A DNA stretch of 6,126 nucleotides from a bacterium. Its GTDB lineage: Bacteria; Bacillota_I; Bacilli_A; Acholeplasmatales; JAEDCM01. The notes beneath the pieces are model-generated. The model was not told the origin of the DNA and did no database searches. It saw only the letters and a list, made by a program, of their open reading frames with translations. Every line of letters begins with the position of its first letter. Position 1 is the first letter of the stretch. Positions 6,116-6,126 of this stretch are shown here, one piece after another. The position numbers and the translations under genes were made by a program. The DNA lies in NCBI GenBank assembly GCA_024695185.1, contig JAILIR010000040.1:1-6126 (forward strand), read 5' to 3'.

Positions 6116-6126
6116 AGTTTATTATC

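Overview
This window is AT-rich, non-phage bacterial chromosome. All of its genes lie on the minus strand, so transcription runs from right to left in window coordinates. A partial 16S rRNA gene, a T-box leader RNA, B. subtilis-like rRNA leader signals (boxB/boxA) and strong AGGAGG-type ribosome binding sites point to a low-GC Firmicute. The 16S text looks most like uncultured gut Bacilli/Erysipelotrichia-type lineages; this is an impression from memory, not a search. Tryptophan is encoded by TGG and genes end in TAA or TAG, so nothing suggests the Mycoplasma code.

Right to left: at the right edge is an intrinsic terminator for a gene outside the window (about 6084-6115). It is followed at once by a strong sigma-A promoter (-35 at 6077-6082, -10 at 6054-6059, 17 bp spacer). 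That promoter drives a complete T-box riboswitch (about 6047-5811). All expected parts can be traced: Stem I with K-turn, AGUA specifier loop and distal loop; Stem III; and an antiterminator and terminator that compete for the same bases. The specifier codon reads UAC (Tyr), and the T-box base that would pair with the tRNA discriminator is U, matching A73 of tRNA-Tyr.

The leader controls a tight three-gene operon. The genes are an acyl/aryl-acid:CoA ligase of the ANL superfamily (5788-4154), a sodium:solute symporter of the SSS family (4139-2463) and a TIM-barrel amidohydrolase of the COG2159/Amidohydro_2 type (2463-1630). The ligase stop codon runs into the symporter Shine-Dalgarno sequence, and the symporter stop and amidohydrolase start share one base (TAATG). 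A terminator at about 1599-1625 closes the operon. The logical reading is uptake of a carboxylic acid, CoA activation, and a hydrolytic or decarboxylating step, switched on when charged tRNA-Tyr runs low. Salvage of an aromatic acid towards tyrosine is the most attractive hypothesis, but it is inference.

Between this operon and the rRNA operon is one gene for an unrecognised protein with a single N-terminal membrane anchor (1561-656), followed by a strong terminator (612-649). The left end holds the start of an rRNA operon: one very good promoter (P2), a possible upstream promoter (P1) spaced like a tandem rrn promoter, boxB/boxA-like antitermination signals, and the first ~360 nt of 16S rRNA, cut by the window edge.
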